A DNA stretch of 15,773 nt, taken from assembly GCA_964372275.1 (NCBI GenBank), contig CAYJRR010000019.1:1-15773 (forward strand), read 5' to 3'. Under the pieces are notes generated by a model. It had not been told where the DNA came from, did no database searches, and worked only from the letters and a program-made list of their open reading frames with translations. The position numbers and the translations under genes were made by a program. Below, in pieces: positions 6,586 through 14,183 of this stretch (its first letter is position 1; the number at the start of each line of letters is the position of its first letter). Origin of the DNA: CAYJRR01 sp964372275 [NCBI: uncultured bacterium] (GTDB lineage Bacteria; CAYJRR01).

Positions 6586-8444
6586 CGTTGCGCTCCGGGG
6601 CCGAGGGTCTTCGCGATCTGTTCGGCGAGCCCGCCGAGGGCCCGCACCGACGTCTGGTCGCACTGCGCCCCCGTGCCGTTGACGAGCAGGCGTGCCGCGC
6701 CCGGAGGGCCGTTGACGTCGATCACGGTAAAGCTGCCCGACGCTTCGGTGATCGAGCCGCTGTCGTAGAGATGCACGAGGAGGACGGCGTCGACCGGCGG
6801 GGAGAGGAGGGAAGCGATCCCGAGCGCCGTCTCCTCGTCGTAGGCGCCGCCCGACGCGGAGACCGACTTGTCCGGATGCCGCTTGTTCCACGCGTCGATG
6901 GCGGCCTCGAGCGACCTGGACGAGACGGCGGTCACCCCGGCGAAGGCCAGCGCGGTGTGGATCTTCTCCTCGGCCATCCGCTCCTTCGACGCGTCGCCCT
7001 TCATCGCGCCGCCGTCGGAGAGGACGGCCACCGTCCGGATGCGCCGCCGCCGGTCGGGCGGCGCCAGCATCAGCGAGGCGTGCTGGCGCTCGCAGTCCCC
7101 TCGCAGATCGCGTTCGACCGAGGCGGTCGCGACCGGCGAGAAGAAGCTCGTCGGCGGCGTCGTGGGGTCGGCGACGTCGGCGGTCGGACGCCGGGACGAT
7201 TCTCGGTCGAGGACCGATTCGCTGATTCCCAACGCGAACGTCCCCTCCGTCGGGCCGTCCGCGGCGGACGGCGCGTGACGTTGGTTCGCCGGTCGATCGA
7301 ACGGCGCCCGGATCTTGAGGGGCGGCGCCGTGGTGGTGCGGTCGAGGTGGGGCTGCAACAGGTCGAGCGCGCCGACCGCCAGGTCCATCGTCACCGGGAG
7401 GCCGGCGTACTCGGCGAGCGGTTCCGCTTCCGCCGCGGACGCCGCCGAAGACACGCTTCCGGTGCGGGCGCGCCCGGCGCCGCCGACGGCGTTGGCCATC
7501 TTTTCCACCGGGACGCCCAGCTTCTTCAACACCGCGAGGTACTCCCCGTCGCTCGAATCGCGGCGCACCAGGCGCACCCGACCGCCGAGATCGACCGGGT
7601 CGACGCCGAAGACCGAGACGACGTGCCGCCCGGCCTTGAGGAACGTCGTCGTCCCCTCCCTCCACCCTTCGGCACGCTTGGACCCGACGCCGTTCTCCTC
7701 GCAGCCGTCGATGCGGAAGGTCACGTCTTTCGGAACGCCGTTCGCCTCCAGGGTGTAGATCCCGTCGACCGGCGCCGTCAGCGGAATGCGGTCCCAGGCG
7801 ATCGCCACGGGCGGCAGCGCCTCCGCCGCCGGAAGTCGCCCGTCCTGCCGGATGGCGCGCACCAGCGTGCGGGCCATCGTTCCGAACGAGAGCTCGGCCC
7901 CCGCCGACCATCCGCTGGCCGGCGCGATGTAGTGGCAACCGGTCACCAGTGAGATCGTCGGCGCCGGGAGATCGGCCGCGACCGTCGCCGCGATCGAGTG
8001 CGGCCCCTCCAGCATCGGATAGCGGCCGACGTCCTTTGCCGCGCCCGCCCGATGGCGGGAGACGAGGACGGCCGACTGGTCGTCGACGCGTACGAACGAC
8101 GGGCGGCGCGGCCGCGCCGCCACCACGTAGATCGACGACTTCGGAAGGACCAGGTCGAACCGCCAGGTCTTCTGGCCGTCCATGTCGTTGACCAGCTTCG
8201 GTTCGGGCGTCGTCTCCGACGTCGGCGTGACGCGGGAGCTGAACAGGGCGATGGCGTCCTCCGCCGACAAACTGCGGAACTGCCGCGTGAGCCCGAGACG
8301 CTGCACCAGGAGCTTCACCCAATCGCCCTGGGTGAGGTTGGAGGAGCCCGGCGCCGCGACCGGCGCGAGCGCAAGCCCCAGCGCGAGCGTGAAAATCGCG
8401 CGGTGGGTCGACCGGCGTCTGGCGGATGGGCTCGTTCGTCGCAT
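6582..8444 (-). CDS. Uncharacterised secreted protein with two similar beta-rich modules
   Basis: I do not recognise this 620-aa protein as a named family. It has an Arg-rich start and hydrophobic stretch (about 17-31) fitting a signal peptide cleaved near residue 33. A short LTQGDWVKLLVQRLGL segment at 37-52 recalls S-layer-homology-like helices. Two modules at about 94-155 and 218-280 look alike: each has an IY strand, a [FV]-x-R-[VI]-D stretch and an L-x-[AE]G-x-H turn. A low-complexity middle (about 320-460) follows, then residues 467-615 with TVAVLSDGG, a long helical part and VDAVLLVHLYDSGS, a pattern recalling CsgG/TolB-N folds. It lies between the DUF4388 gene and the lipoprotein gene, whose TTG start overlaps its stop, so it probably serves the same envelope complex. 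ATG 8444 is chosen because AGGAGG lies 9 nt upstream and the signal peptide follows. Confidence 0.75.
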   Translation of the reverse strand: MRRTSPSARRRSTHRAIFTLALGLALAPVAAPGSSNLTQGDWVKLLVQRLGLTRQFRSLSAEDAIALFSSRVTPTSETTPEPKLVNDMDGQKTWRFDLVLPKSSIYVVAARPRRPSFVRVDDQSAVLVSRHRAGAAKDVGRYPMLEGPHSIAATVAADLPAPTISLVTGCHYIAPASGWSAGAELSFGTMARTLVRAIRQDGRLPAAEALPPVAIAWDRIPLTAPVDGIYTLEANGVPKDVTFRIDGCEENGVGSKRAEGWREGTTTFLKAGRHVVSVFGVDPVDLGGRVRLVRRDSSDGEYLAVLKKLGVPVEKMANAVGGAGRARTGSVSSAASAAEAEPLAEYAGLPVTMDLAVGALDLLQPHLDRTTTAPPLKIRAPFDRPANQRHAPSAADGPTEGTFALGISESVLDRESSRRPTADVADPTTPPTSFFSPVATASVERDLRGDCERQHASLMLAPPDRRRRIRTVAVLSDGGAMKGDASKERMAEEKIHTALAFAGVTAVSSRSLEAAIDAWNKRHPDKSVSASGGAYDEETALGIASLLSPPVDAVLLVHLYDSGSITEASGSFTVIDVNGPPGAARLLVNGTGAQCDQTSVRALGGLAEQIAKTLGPGAQR

Positions 8445-8469
8445 CGTGAGGTCCCTCCTCCGTGGCTCC

Positions 8470-11178
8470 CTACAAGCTCTGCAGGATCTGCTTCGTCTGC
8501 GCGGCGAACGGATGTCCGGGCGCCATGTCGAGGAACTTCTTGAACGCCGCCTTCGCCTTCGCATTGTCGCCGATCGTCATGTAGGCGGTCCCGAGTCCCA
8601 GGTAGGCGTCGGCGTTCGACGCGTCGGACGCCGCCGCCTGTTGGAACAGCTTGAGCGCCTTGGCGCCGTTGTTCTGGTTCAGCGCGTCGTTCCCCTGTTT
8701 GACCAGCTCCGCCGCCTTCGTCTTGCCCGCATCGTCCTTCTTCGGCGTCGGCTTCGGCGTCGGTGTCGGCTTGGGGGTCGGCGTCGGCTTCGGGGTCGCC
8801 TTGGGGGTGGGCGTCGCCTTCGACGCCGTCGAGGTGGCGGCCGCGCTTGGGGAGGCGGTCGGATCCGCCGGCACGGGGCTCGAGGCGGCGACGGCTCCGT
8901 CGGGGCTCGCCACCGCCGCCGGGCTCGTCGTCGCGGCGGGGCTCGCCATCGCCAGGGCGGTGGGCGGAGCCGTCGCCCGCGCCTTCGCGGTCGGCTCCGG
9001 CGAAGGGGCCGGCTTCGGCTGGAGCATCGGCAAGGCGATGTACGCGCCGCCGCCGAGGGCGGCGATGAGCAGGACGCCGCCGATCGCCCACTTGAGGCCG
9101 CCCCCGCGCGAGGCGGCCGGCGTGGCGATCGCCGCCTCCGCGAGGGCCGAGGGGGGCATCGTCGCCGCGGAGCTCGGATCGGGCCCCGCCGACGCGCGTC
9201 CCGACGGTTCGGACGAGGTCGATCCCGACGATTGCGGTCCGCCCCACGGGGTCGACGCGACCGGACCACCCGGGACGCCCGCCTTCCACGGTGGCGCCCC
9301 GCCCGCTGCCGGACCGGCCGGGCTGTTCCAGCCTCCGGCGGCCGGCTTGGCCGGCGCGTTCGGCGCTCCGGCCGGAGCGCCCCAACCGGCGCCACCGGCG
9401 CTCGGCGAGCCCCATCCGCCGGTGGCCGGCCCGGAGCTTCCCGCCGGTGCGCCCCCCGCCCATGGCGGCGGAGCCGGAGTGGGCTTGGAGTCGGTCTCTC
9501 CCCACGTCGGCGTCCGCGTCGCAGGGAAGGCGGCGCCGCCGGACGCCGGCTCCTCCTTCGCGGCCGGGAAGGCGGCCCCCGGGAAGGTGTCGCTCGGCGG
9601 AGGCGCGTCGAAGGCGATCGTCGGACCGGTCGGCGGACCGGTCGGCGCGGACACCGCCGCAGGGGACGGCGCCGGCGATCCGAAGAGAGCGGCCCCCGGC
9701 GTGGCCGACGGCGGCGTCGTCGTCGCGGCGGGGGACGCCGACGGCATGCCGAACGGCGAACCACCCGAGGCGGCGGGCGCGCCGAACGGAGTCGGGGCGG
9801 AGCCCGCCGGCGCTCCGAACGGCGCGGGGGAGGCACCCGCCGGTGCGCCGAACGCGGCCGCGGCCCCCGGGGTCGGCGGGACGATCGCCTGCGGCGATGC
9901 CGCCGGCGCCGGTGCGCCGGGCGCGCCGAACGGAGAGCTCGCGGTCGACGCCGAGGGCAGACCGCCCGGTCCCCCCGACGGGGCGCCTCCGGCGGCCGCC
10001 ACCTGCCACGACGGTCCGGCGGGGGCCGTCTTCGGTCCGCCCATCGGGATCCACCCGGCCGACCCCGGCGCGGCCGCGCCGTTCGCGACCTGCTTCAGGA
10101 GCCCGGCGGTGTAGAGCGCCGACACCGCGCGCACCAGGTCGAGGGTGTAGTTGCGCTCCTGGAGGACGTCCAGGATCCGCCGCCCGCCGCCGAAGGCCCG
10201 CCCGATCGCCTCGCCGTTCGGACCGGCGGTCTGCGTCGCCGCCGACGATGGCGTGTTCGGGTCGTAGGAGAGCATCGAGACCAGCGGCGGAAGCCGGTCG
10301 AGCAGCTGCGTCACCTCGTCGTGGGCCCGCATCTCTTCGACACGCGCCGCGCGGACGCGCACGTCCTGGACGTTGGCGTCGCCGCCCGCGCCGGCCGCCG
10401 ACCCTTGCAGCGGCGCCGCCGCGGGGCCGACCGACAGACCGTCGACGTCGACGATCTTCAGGTGTGCCAGCCCCGCCAGGATCTGGAGCACGGCCAGCTC
10501 GGTGAGCCCCGTCTCCTGCACGATCTCCGGGATCCTCCGCGTGCCGTCGATCTTGTTCAGGACCTTCGAGGTCTCGAAGTTGATCGTCAGGTCCTGCGAC
10601 AGGTATCCGCTCTCGGCCGACAGACGCGGCGGACGCGCCGTGTCCCCCAGGATCTTGGTGCACTGGTTGATCGAATAGGTCCGCCGCACCCCTTCGAGGA
10701 TCAGGTCGGCGGTCTTGATCTTCAGGTCGAGCAGCTGCTGCGCGTTCCCGAAGAACTCTTTCGAAAAGAGATAGTCTCCGTCGTCCCAGCCGAACGCGCC
10801 GAGAACGATCTCGCGCACCTGCACCTCGATCGCGGGCAGGAGGCGGTCGGTGCGGAGAACCCCTCGCTCCACCAGGACGGCGCCGAGCATCTTCCCCGAC
10901 TTCTTCGCTTCGGCGAGGCATTCGGACAGCTGGGTGCGTGTGATCTCGCCGCGCCGGCAGAGCACCTCGCCGAGCCGATCGGTGGCGAGGTTGCTCTCCG
11001 CGAACATCACGCAGCCGTTCTTGAAATAGATCGACTTCGAGACCTCGCCGCGCTTGAGCACCAGCGTTCCGGTCCGGTCGGAGATCGCGAGGTTGTGCAG
11101 AAGCTTGGCGAGCCCGATCTGCTTCAGGCGCCATGTGCCGCCGGTCAGTGGATCCTGCGGAGGCTGGAGATCGGCCAT
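8470..11178 (-). CDS. DUF4388 (PATAN) domain protein with linker, TM segment and TPR tail
   Basis: This 902-aa protein heads the leftward operon. Residues about 18-125 fit DUF4388/PATAN: LAKLLHNLAISDRTGTLVL followed by IYFKNGCVMFAES and the LGEVLCRRGEIT motif. Two small winged-helix-like parts follow near 196-245 and 333-364. Residues 367-690 are an Ala/Pro/Gly-rich linker with FGAP repeats and WG motifs. One membrane segment lies at 696-718 (AIGGVLLIAALGGGAYIAL), then a Ser/Thr/Pro-rich stalk with K-P-T-P repeats (790-813) and TPR helices (about 821-890). By the positive-inside rule and the N-terminal DUF4388 the front part is probably cytoplasmic, with stalk and TPR in the periplasm. The TPR may contact the secreted partners encoded next. 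PATAN domains occur in signalling proteins, so regulation of the operon's machinery is plausible. ATG 11178 is the only usable start; GGAGG lies rather far away (15 nt). Confidence 0.85.
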   Translation of the reverse strand: MADLQPPQDPLTGGTWRLKQIGLAKLLHNLAISDRTGTLVLKRGEVSKSIYFKNGCVMFAESNLATDRLGEVLCRRGEITRTQLSECLAEAKKSGKMLGAVLVERGVLRTDRLLPAIEVQVREIVLGAFGWDDGDYLFSKEFFGNAQQLLDLKIKTADLILEGVRRTYSINQCTKILGDTARPPRLSAESGYLSQDLTINFETSKVLNKIDGTRRIPEIVQETGLTELAVLQILAGLAHLKIVDVDGLSVGPAAAPLQGSAAGAGGDANVQDVRVRAARVEEMRAHDEVTQLLDRLPPLVSMLSYDPNTPSSAATQTAGPNGEAIGRAFGGGRRILDVLQERNYTLDLVRAVSALYTAGLLKQVANGAAAPGSAGWIPMGGPKTAPAGPSWQVAAAGGAPSGGPGGLPSASTASSPFGAPGAPAPAASPQAIVPPTPGAAAAFGAPAGASPAPFGAPAGSAPTPFGAPAASGGSPFGMPSASPAATTTPPSATPGAALFGSPAPSPAAVSAPTGPPTGPTIAFDAPPPSDTFPGAAFPAAKEEPASGGAAFPATRTPTWGETDSKPTPAPPPWAGGAPAGSSGPATGGWGSPSAGGAGWGAPAGAPNAPAKPAAGGWNSPAGPAAGGAPPWKAGVPGGPVASTPWGGPQSSGSTSSEPSGRASAGPDPSSAATMPPSALAEAAIATPAASRGGGLKWAIGGVLLIAALGGGAYIALPMLQPKPAPSPEPTAKARATAPPTALAMASPAATTSPAAVASPDGAVAASSPVPADPTASPSAAATSTASKATPTPKATPKPTPTPKPTPTPKPTPKKDDAGKTKAAELVKQGNDALNQNNGAKALKLFQQAAASDASNADAYLGLGTAYMTIGDNAKAKAAFKKFLDMAPGHPFAAQTKQILQSL
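8739..8811 (-). repeat. K-P-T-P coding repeat in DUF4388 protein
   Basis: The DNA encodes repeated KPTPTP units at residues about 790-813, between the membrane segment and the TPR domain. On the plus strand it appears as GTCGGCKTCGG-like 18-base units. Such Pro/Thr/Lys stretches usually form an extended periplasmic spacer, and the tandem DNA makes length variation likely. Confidence 0.75.
9721..9852 (-). repeat. Four 33-bp coding repeats (FGAPA type) in DUF4388 protein
   Basis: Four consecutive 11-residue units start at F443, F454, F465 and F476, each beginning FGAPA or FGMPS and ending in Pro or Thr. Further units at F417 (FGAP) and F499 (FGSP) lie 26 and 23 residues away. At DNA level the units are similar but not identical, so they are an older duplication rather than a fresh one. 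Confidence 0.8.
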
Positions 11179-11227
11179 GGAGAAGTCGGAACGCCTCCGG
11201 AGACGCGAAAAACGCTCGTGATTACAA

Positions 11228-11257
11228 AGTGTACGACGACGCCCGCGGCCGATGCAA
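11228..11257 (-). promoter_or_regulatory. Candidate sigma-70-like promoter of the polysaccharide operon
   Basis: On the minus strand TTGCAT (11257-11252) lies 18 nt before TACACT (11233-11228). The -10 box matches the consensus at four of six bases, the -35 box at three. Transcription would start near 11221, leaving a leader of about 43 nt before ATG 11178. The consensus match is weak, but the place and AT-richness fit. Confidence 0.4.
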
Positions 11258-11273
11258 CCGGTGATTCCGCGAG

Positions 11274-11283
11274 AAGAATTCTT
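11274..11283. repeat. Perfect 10-bp palindrome in divergent region
   Basis: AAGAATTCTT reads the same on both strands. It sits just upstream of the candidate leftward -35 box, where a dimeric regulator could act on either side. A 10-bp palindrome can also arise by chance, so an operator role is only a suggestion. Confidence 0.25.
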
Positions 11284-11374
11284 GTAGGAGGGGGGGCGCC
11301 GGACGGGGCCCAAAACAAACCCCCTCGTGTTACCGTCCGTGAGGGTGGCCGGAAGGGGCGGCAGGAGGATGCGC

Positions 11375-11860
11375 ATGAGGGCGTTCGCGGTGGCGTTGAC
11401 GATCGTGGCGGCGTCGGCGGGTGTGGAGGCCCGGGCACAGAGCGGCGGCTCCGTCGCGAAGCCGCCCGAGGACGCGGCGACGCTGGAGAAGGCGATCTCC
11501 GACGCCCCGGGGCCGATCGGCTGCTGGGTGAATCCGAGCGGCGATCGGCTCCTCGACTGCGAGGCCCGCGAGCGAGGGATTGCCGCCTTCAAGGACCTCT
11601 ACGCCCGCGACAAGAGACGGGCGATCGCCGCGATCCAGCGCCGCTTCGACGAGATCCCCAGCCCGAAGGGGGGCTACTTTCCGATCCTGGCGGCGGTGCA
11701 GGTGAAGGACAAGGCGTTCGTACCGATGCTCAAGAAGCTGGCCGAACGGCAGAAGGAGAACGACCTCGCCGTCTGGGCCCTGGAGGCGGTGCGCGTGATC
11801 GAAGGAGTCCCGTGCAGCCAGGTGCCGGCGCCCAAGAAGCTCAAGGAGATCTGCATGTAG
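11375..11860 (+). CDS. Small secreted protein with four cysteines, function unknown
   Basis: I do not recognise this 161-aa protein. Residues 1-21 form a clear signal peptide (hydrophobic 3-16, cleavage at ARA-QSG), so it is exported to the periplasm or outside. The mature part carries four Cys (50, 62, 147, 160), spaced to allow two disulphides, one of them near each end. Between them are amphipathic helices; FVPMLKKLAERQKENDLAVW (115-134) with the following ALEAVRVIEG resembles a HEAT-like helix pair. The start is ATG 11375 rather than ATG 11369, because AGGAGG (11363-11368) touches the first ATG but lies an ideal 6 nt from the second. It is divergent from the polysaccharide operon and followed by a hairpin, so it may be transcribed alone. 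Confidence 0.75.
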   Translation: MRAFAVALTIVAASAGVEARAQSGGSVAKPPEDAATLEKAISDAPGPIGCWVNPSGDRLLDCEARERGIAAFKDLYARDKRRAIAAIQRRFDEIPSPKGGYFPILAAVQVKDKAFVPMLKKLAERQKENDLAVWALEAVRVIEGVPCSQVPAPKKLKEICM

Positions 11861-11871
11861 CGCATACCCCG

Positions 11872-11891
11872 CCGCCGGCGGATGCCGGCGG
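11872..11891 (+). terminator. GC-rich hairpin after the small secreted gene
   Basis: A perfect 8-bp stem CCGCCGGC / GCCGGCGG with loop GGAT lies 12 nt after the stop of the 161-aa gene. No T-run follows, so it would be an atypical intrinsic terminator, or an mRNA-stabilising hairpin. Confidence 0.4.
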
Positions 11892-12079
11892 AAGCGGGTA
11901 GCCGGATGCCCCACTCCGTGGTATCACGCCGCCGCGCGTGGAGAGGCGCTCTTCGCGCGAATCGTGACCCCGCGCGCTTGAAAGGGCAGGTGGCCGTGGA
12001 TACTCTCCCGCGTTCCGGACTCGAACCGAAGTCGACCGCGCAAGCCAAGAGCCCGAAAGCGAAACAGGAGCCCACGTCG
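11892..12079 (+). other. Leader region before the PEPCK-like gene
   Basis: This stretch continues in frame with the PEPCK-like gene as far up as 11882, but the translation is Arg-rich and unlike a folded domain. GTG codons at 11990 and 11996 are possible alternative starts without a convincing ribosome site. I see no clear promoter. Confidence 0.4.
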
Positions 12080-14143
12080 ATGCCGCAGGGCGCGATCACC
12101 GTCCAGCTCGAGTCGTTCCTCACCTCGAAGGCGCTCTCGGCGAAGACGAACGACGGCGTCGTCCCCGGAATCGTCCGCGACCGCAAGGGGCGGTTGATCC
12201 TCGCCGACGAGACGGCGGTCGACTTGGAGAAGCTCCGCCAGGCGCAGATCCCGCTGCTCGACGTGGGCCGGCGGGTGCGCCTATTCGCCGGGGACATGAG
12301 CCGGGAGATCGCCGCCTACCTGCTGCCCGTCGAGCTCGGCCGAATCTCGAAAGAGGATGCGGCGGCGGCGGACGGACTGGAGACGCCGCTCGGGGTGCTG
12401 GTCGCCGACCACGGACTCTGGTTGAAACACAAGCCGGGGATCGAGGAGATCGGGACCAACGACCGGGGCGAGGTGCTCCTCCGGCTCGATCCTGCGCGCG
12501 CCGCCGATCCGACCGTCGGACCGGTGCGCGGCGCCGCCACCACGATCATCGCCGGCCGCTGCAAGAACCTCGTGACGCGGCTCGATCTCGCGTCGCACGA
12601 GGCGGACAAGAGGGAGGCGAGGGCCTGGATGCGGGCCCTGGAGATCGTGGAGGGGAAGGCGACGCAGACCTCGACCTTCGTCTGCGCCGGGATCTCCTAC
12701 GAGGTGCGCGGCAACGCGACCTACCTGATCCGGACCTCGCGTCTCAACTTCTTCGACCCGGAGGACCCCGACACCCGCGTCCTCTCGGCCGAGATCGCGA
12801 AACGGTTCGAGCGCGCCGGGAAGAAGCTCCCCAACGTGCAGATCTTCTCGATGATCGGCATGCCGACGAGCGAGGCGGCGCACGCCGCGTTCCTCGGGCG
12901 GCTTACGGAGAAGGGGGCGAGTCCGTCCGAGATCGGGATCCCGACCGACCTCACCAAGAGCCAGTTCTACGATCCGGCGACGAAGGGGATCACCTCGTCG
13001 AACCTGCTCTACTTCGCGCCGCTCAAGAGCCTCCCGTCGACGATCACCATCGTCACGTGCAACACCGACTACCACGGCGAGGTGAAGTCGCGCGGCGTGC
13101 TGTCGCCGCTGATGGCGATCATGAGCCAGGTCGACGTCATCTCGGCGCACGCCGGGTGCGCGGTGCTGAACGGCCGCGGGACGGTGACCACCTTCACCGG
13201 TCCGACCGGGACGGGAAAGACGACCGCCGGATCGTTCTGGGCCGAGCGCAACGAGCGCTACCGCCGCAACGAGCTCAAGCGCCGCTACGCCATCGACCTG
13301 AAGAGCGAGGAGAAGGCGGCGGAGACGCTGGAGCGGACCGGGATCCTCTGCCAGGAGGACTGGGTCGAGATCGTGAAGAGGGACGACGGCTCGTGGGTCT
13401 TCTGGCCGACGGAGCGGACGATGTACGCGCGCACCGGCGGATTCCCCGGGCTGCGCTACATCCTCGCCGAGAACCTCCCGACGGTGGAGAACGTCTGCGC
13501 CGACTTCGGCGCGTCGGGGCGGGCCGCCGACCTGGGCCGGGTCACGCACGACTACTTCCCGGAGCGGATCTTCTACGATCCGGCGTGGGGGCACCTGAAG
13601 TACGACCGGAATCCGCGGGTGATCTCGGCGAACGTCTTCCTGGAGCGGAACCGCGAGCTCGACTTCTTCGTCAAGCGGGTGGAGGGGAAGGAGGCGATCC
13701 AGTGGCTCCTCCTCGGCCGCACCCCGGCCGGGAAGTTCGAGCCCCTCTACAACGCCTACCCCGACTTCTCCGGTCTGCTGATGACGTACGGCGTGGTGGG
13801 GAACAAGCTGATCGAGGCGGTGGCCGCCGCGGAGAAGGGGGAGTTCGGCCCGATCGGCAACGGCGACAAGACGATCGGCGAGGCGATCTACGACAAGCTG
13901 TCGGTGCAGCTGAAGCTGTGGCGCGAGCACACCCGCGACGTTCCGATGTTCATCGTCAACGGCGCGCCGGGGCTCGAGATCACGCAGGACGCGAACTGGC
14001 TGCTCTCCGAACATCCCGATTGCTTCCAGAACTGGCAGAAGGTCACCGTCGACGACTTCAAGTCGTTCATGAAGGAGCGCTACGGCGTGACCTACGGACA
14101 GAAGGGGGAGTGGACCCACATCCGGCCGGAGGACCGTCGCTGA
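12080..14143 (+). CDS. Diverged phosphoenolpyruvate carboxykinase (ATP)-family protein
   Basis: The 687-aa product belongs to the PEPCK nucleotide-binding superfamily. Its P-loop FTGPTGTGKTT (372-382) matches the PEPCK kinase-1a motif G-x-S-G-T-G-K-T-T except that Ser is replaced by Thr. Upstream, NTDYHGEVKSRGVLSPLM (328-344) and DVISAHAGCAVL (352-363) align with the region holding the catalytic Lys and His in ordinary ATP-dependent PEPCK. The later part (QEDWVEIVKRDDGSWVFWPT, 425-444, then NVCADFG and an RNPRVISANVF stretch) follows the family's order, but the usual DDEHGW and EGGCYAK motifs are not recognisable. It is also longer than the usual roughly 540 aa, with an added N-terminal 190 residues. 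Canonical PEPCK converts oxaloacetate and ATP to phosphoenolpyruvate and CO2; here the substrate is uncertain. ATG 12080 is chosen because AGGAG lies 9 nt upstream. Cytoplasmic, no signal peptide. Confidence 0.75.
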   Translation: MPQGAITVQLESFLTSKALSAKTNDGVVPGIVRDRKGRLILADETAVDLEKLRQAQIPLLDVGRRVRLFAGDMSREIAAYLLPVELGRISKEDAAAADGLETPLGVLVADHGLWLKHKPGIEEIGTNDRGEVLLRLDPARAADPTVGPVRGAATTIIAGRCKNLVTRLDLASHEADKREARAWMRALEIVEGKATQTSTFVCAGISYEVRGNATYLIRTSRLNFFDPEDPDTRVLSAEIAKRFERAGKKLPNVQIFSMIGMPTSEAAHAAFLGRLTEKGASPSEIGIPTDLTKSQFYDPATKGITSSNLLYFAPLKSLPSTITIVTCNTDYHGEVKSRGVLSPLMAIMSQVDVISAHAGCAVLNGRGTVTTFTGPTGTGKTTAGSFWAERNERYRRNELKRRYAIDLKSEEKAAETLERTGILCQEDWVEIVKRDDGSWVFWPTERTMYARTGGFPGLRYILAENLPTVENVCADFGASGRAADLGRVTHDYFPERIFYDPAWGHLKYDRNPRVISANVFLERNRELDFFVKRVEGKEAIQWLLLGRTPAGKFEPLYNAYPDFSGLLMTYGVVGNKLIEAVAAAEKGEFGPIGNGDKTIGEAIYDKLSVQLKLWREHTRDVPMFIVNGAPGLEITQDANWLLSEHPDCFQNWQKVTVDDFKSFMKERYGVTYGQKGEWTHIRPEDRR

Positions 14144-14183
14144 CGACGCGCGCCGGCGAGTTCCGATCGACGAACGTTTCGAG

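Larger units (their letters stand above)
11179..11374. other. Divergent intergenic region
   Basis: This 196-bp region separates the leftward operon from the rightward block and is the most AT-rich part of the window. It holds a candidate leftward promoter (11228-11257), a perfect 10-bp palindrome AAGAATTCTT at 11274-11283 that could be an operator, a run of seven G at 11290-11296, and the AAAACAAA stretch near 11311. I see no convincing -35/-10 pair for the rightward gene, although its promoter must lie here if the block is transcribed alone. Confidence 0.6.

Noticed and set aside
6586-8322. Upstream extension of the lipoprotein frame, which would give a 1060-aa protein
   Set aside because: It overlaps the 620-aa gene in another frame and lacks domains; the TTG start with lipobox explains the true N-terminus.
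8739-8811. Possible CRISPR or regulatory repeat cluster
   Set aside because: The short units are simply codons for K-P-T-P repeats in frame with the DUF4388 protein; no spacers.
8651-10114. 487-codon plus-strand Gly/Ala/Pro-rich frame, looking like a PE-PGRS or collagen-like protein
   Set aside because: It is the mirror image of the Ala/Pro-rich linker and KPTP stalk of the DUF4388 gene.
11304-11325. GGGG...CCCC pairing around AAAACAAA as a terminator or riboswitch
   Set aside because: Only four to five pairs with a long loop and no T-run; too weak to call.
8182-11901. 1239-codon plus-strand open frame
   Set aside because: Arg-rich repetitive translation opposite the DUF4388 gene and then out of frame with the 161-aa gene; no signal, domain or ribosome site.
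12281-14119. 612-codon minus-strand frame opposite the PEPCK-like gene
   Set aside because: Composition typical of GC-rich antisense shadows; the plus strand has the P-loop and good ribosome site.
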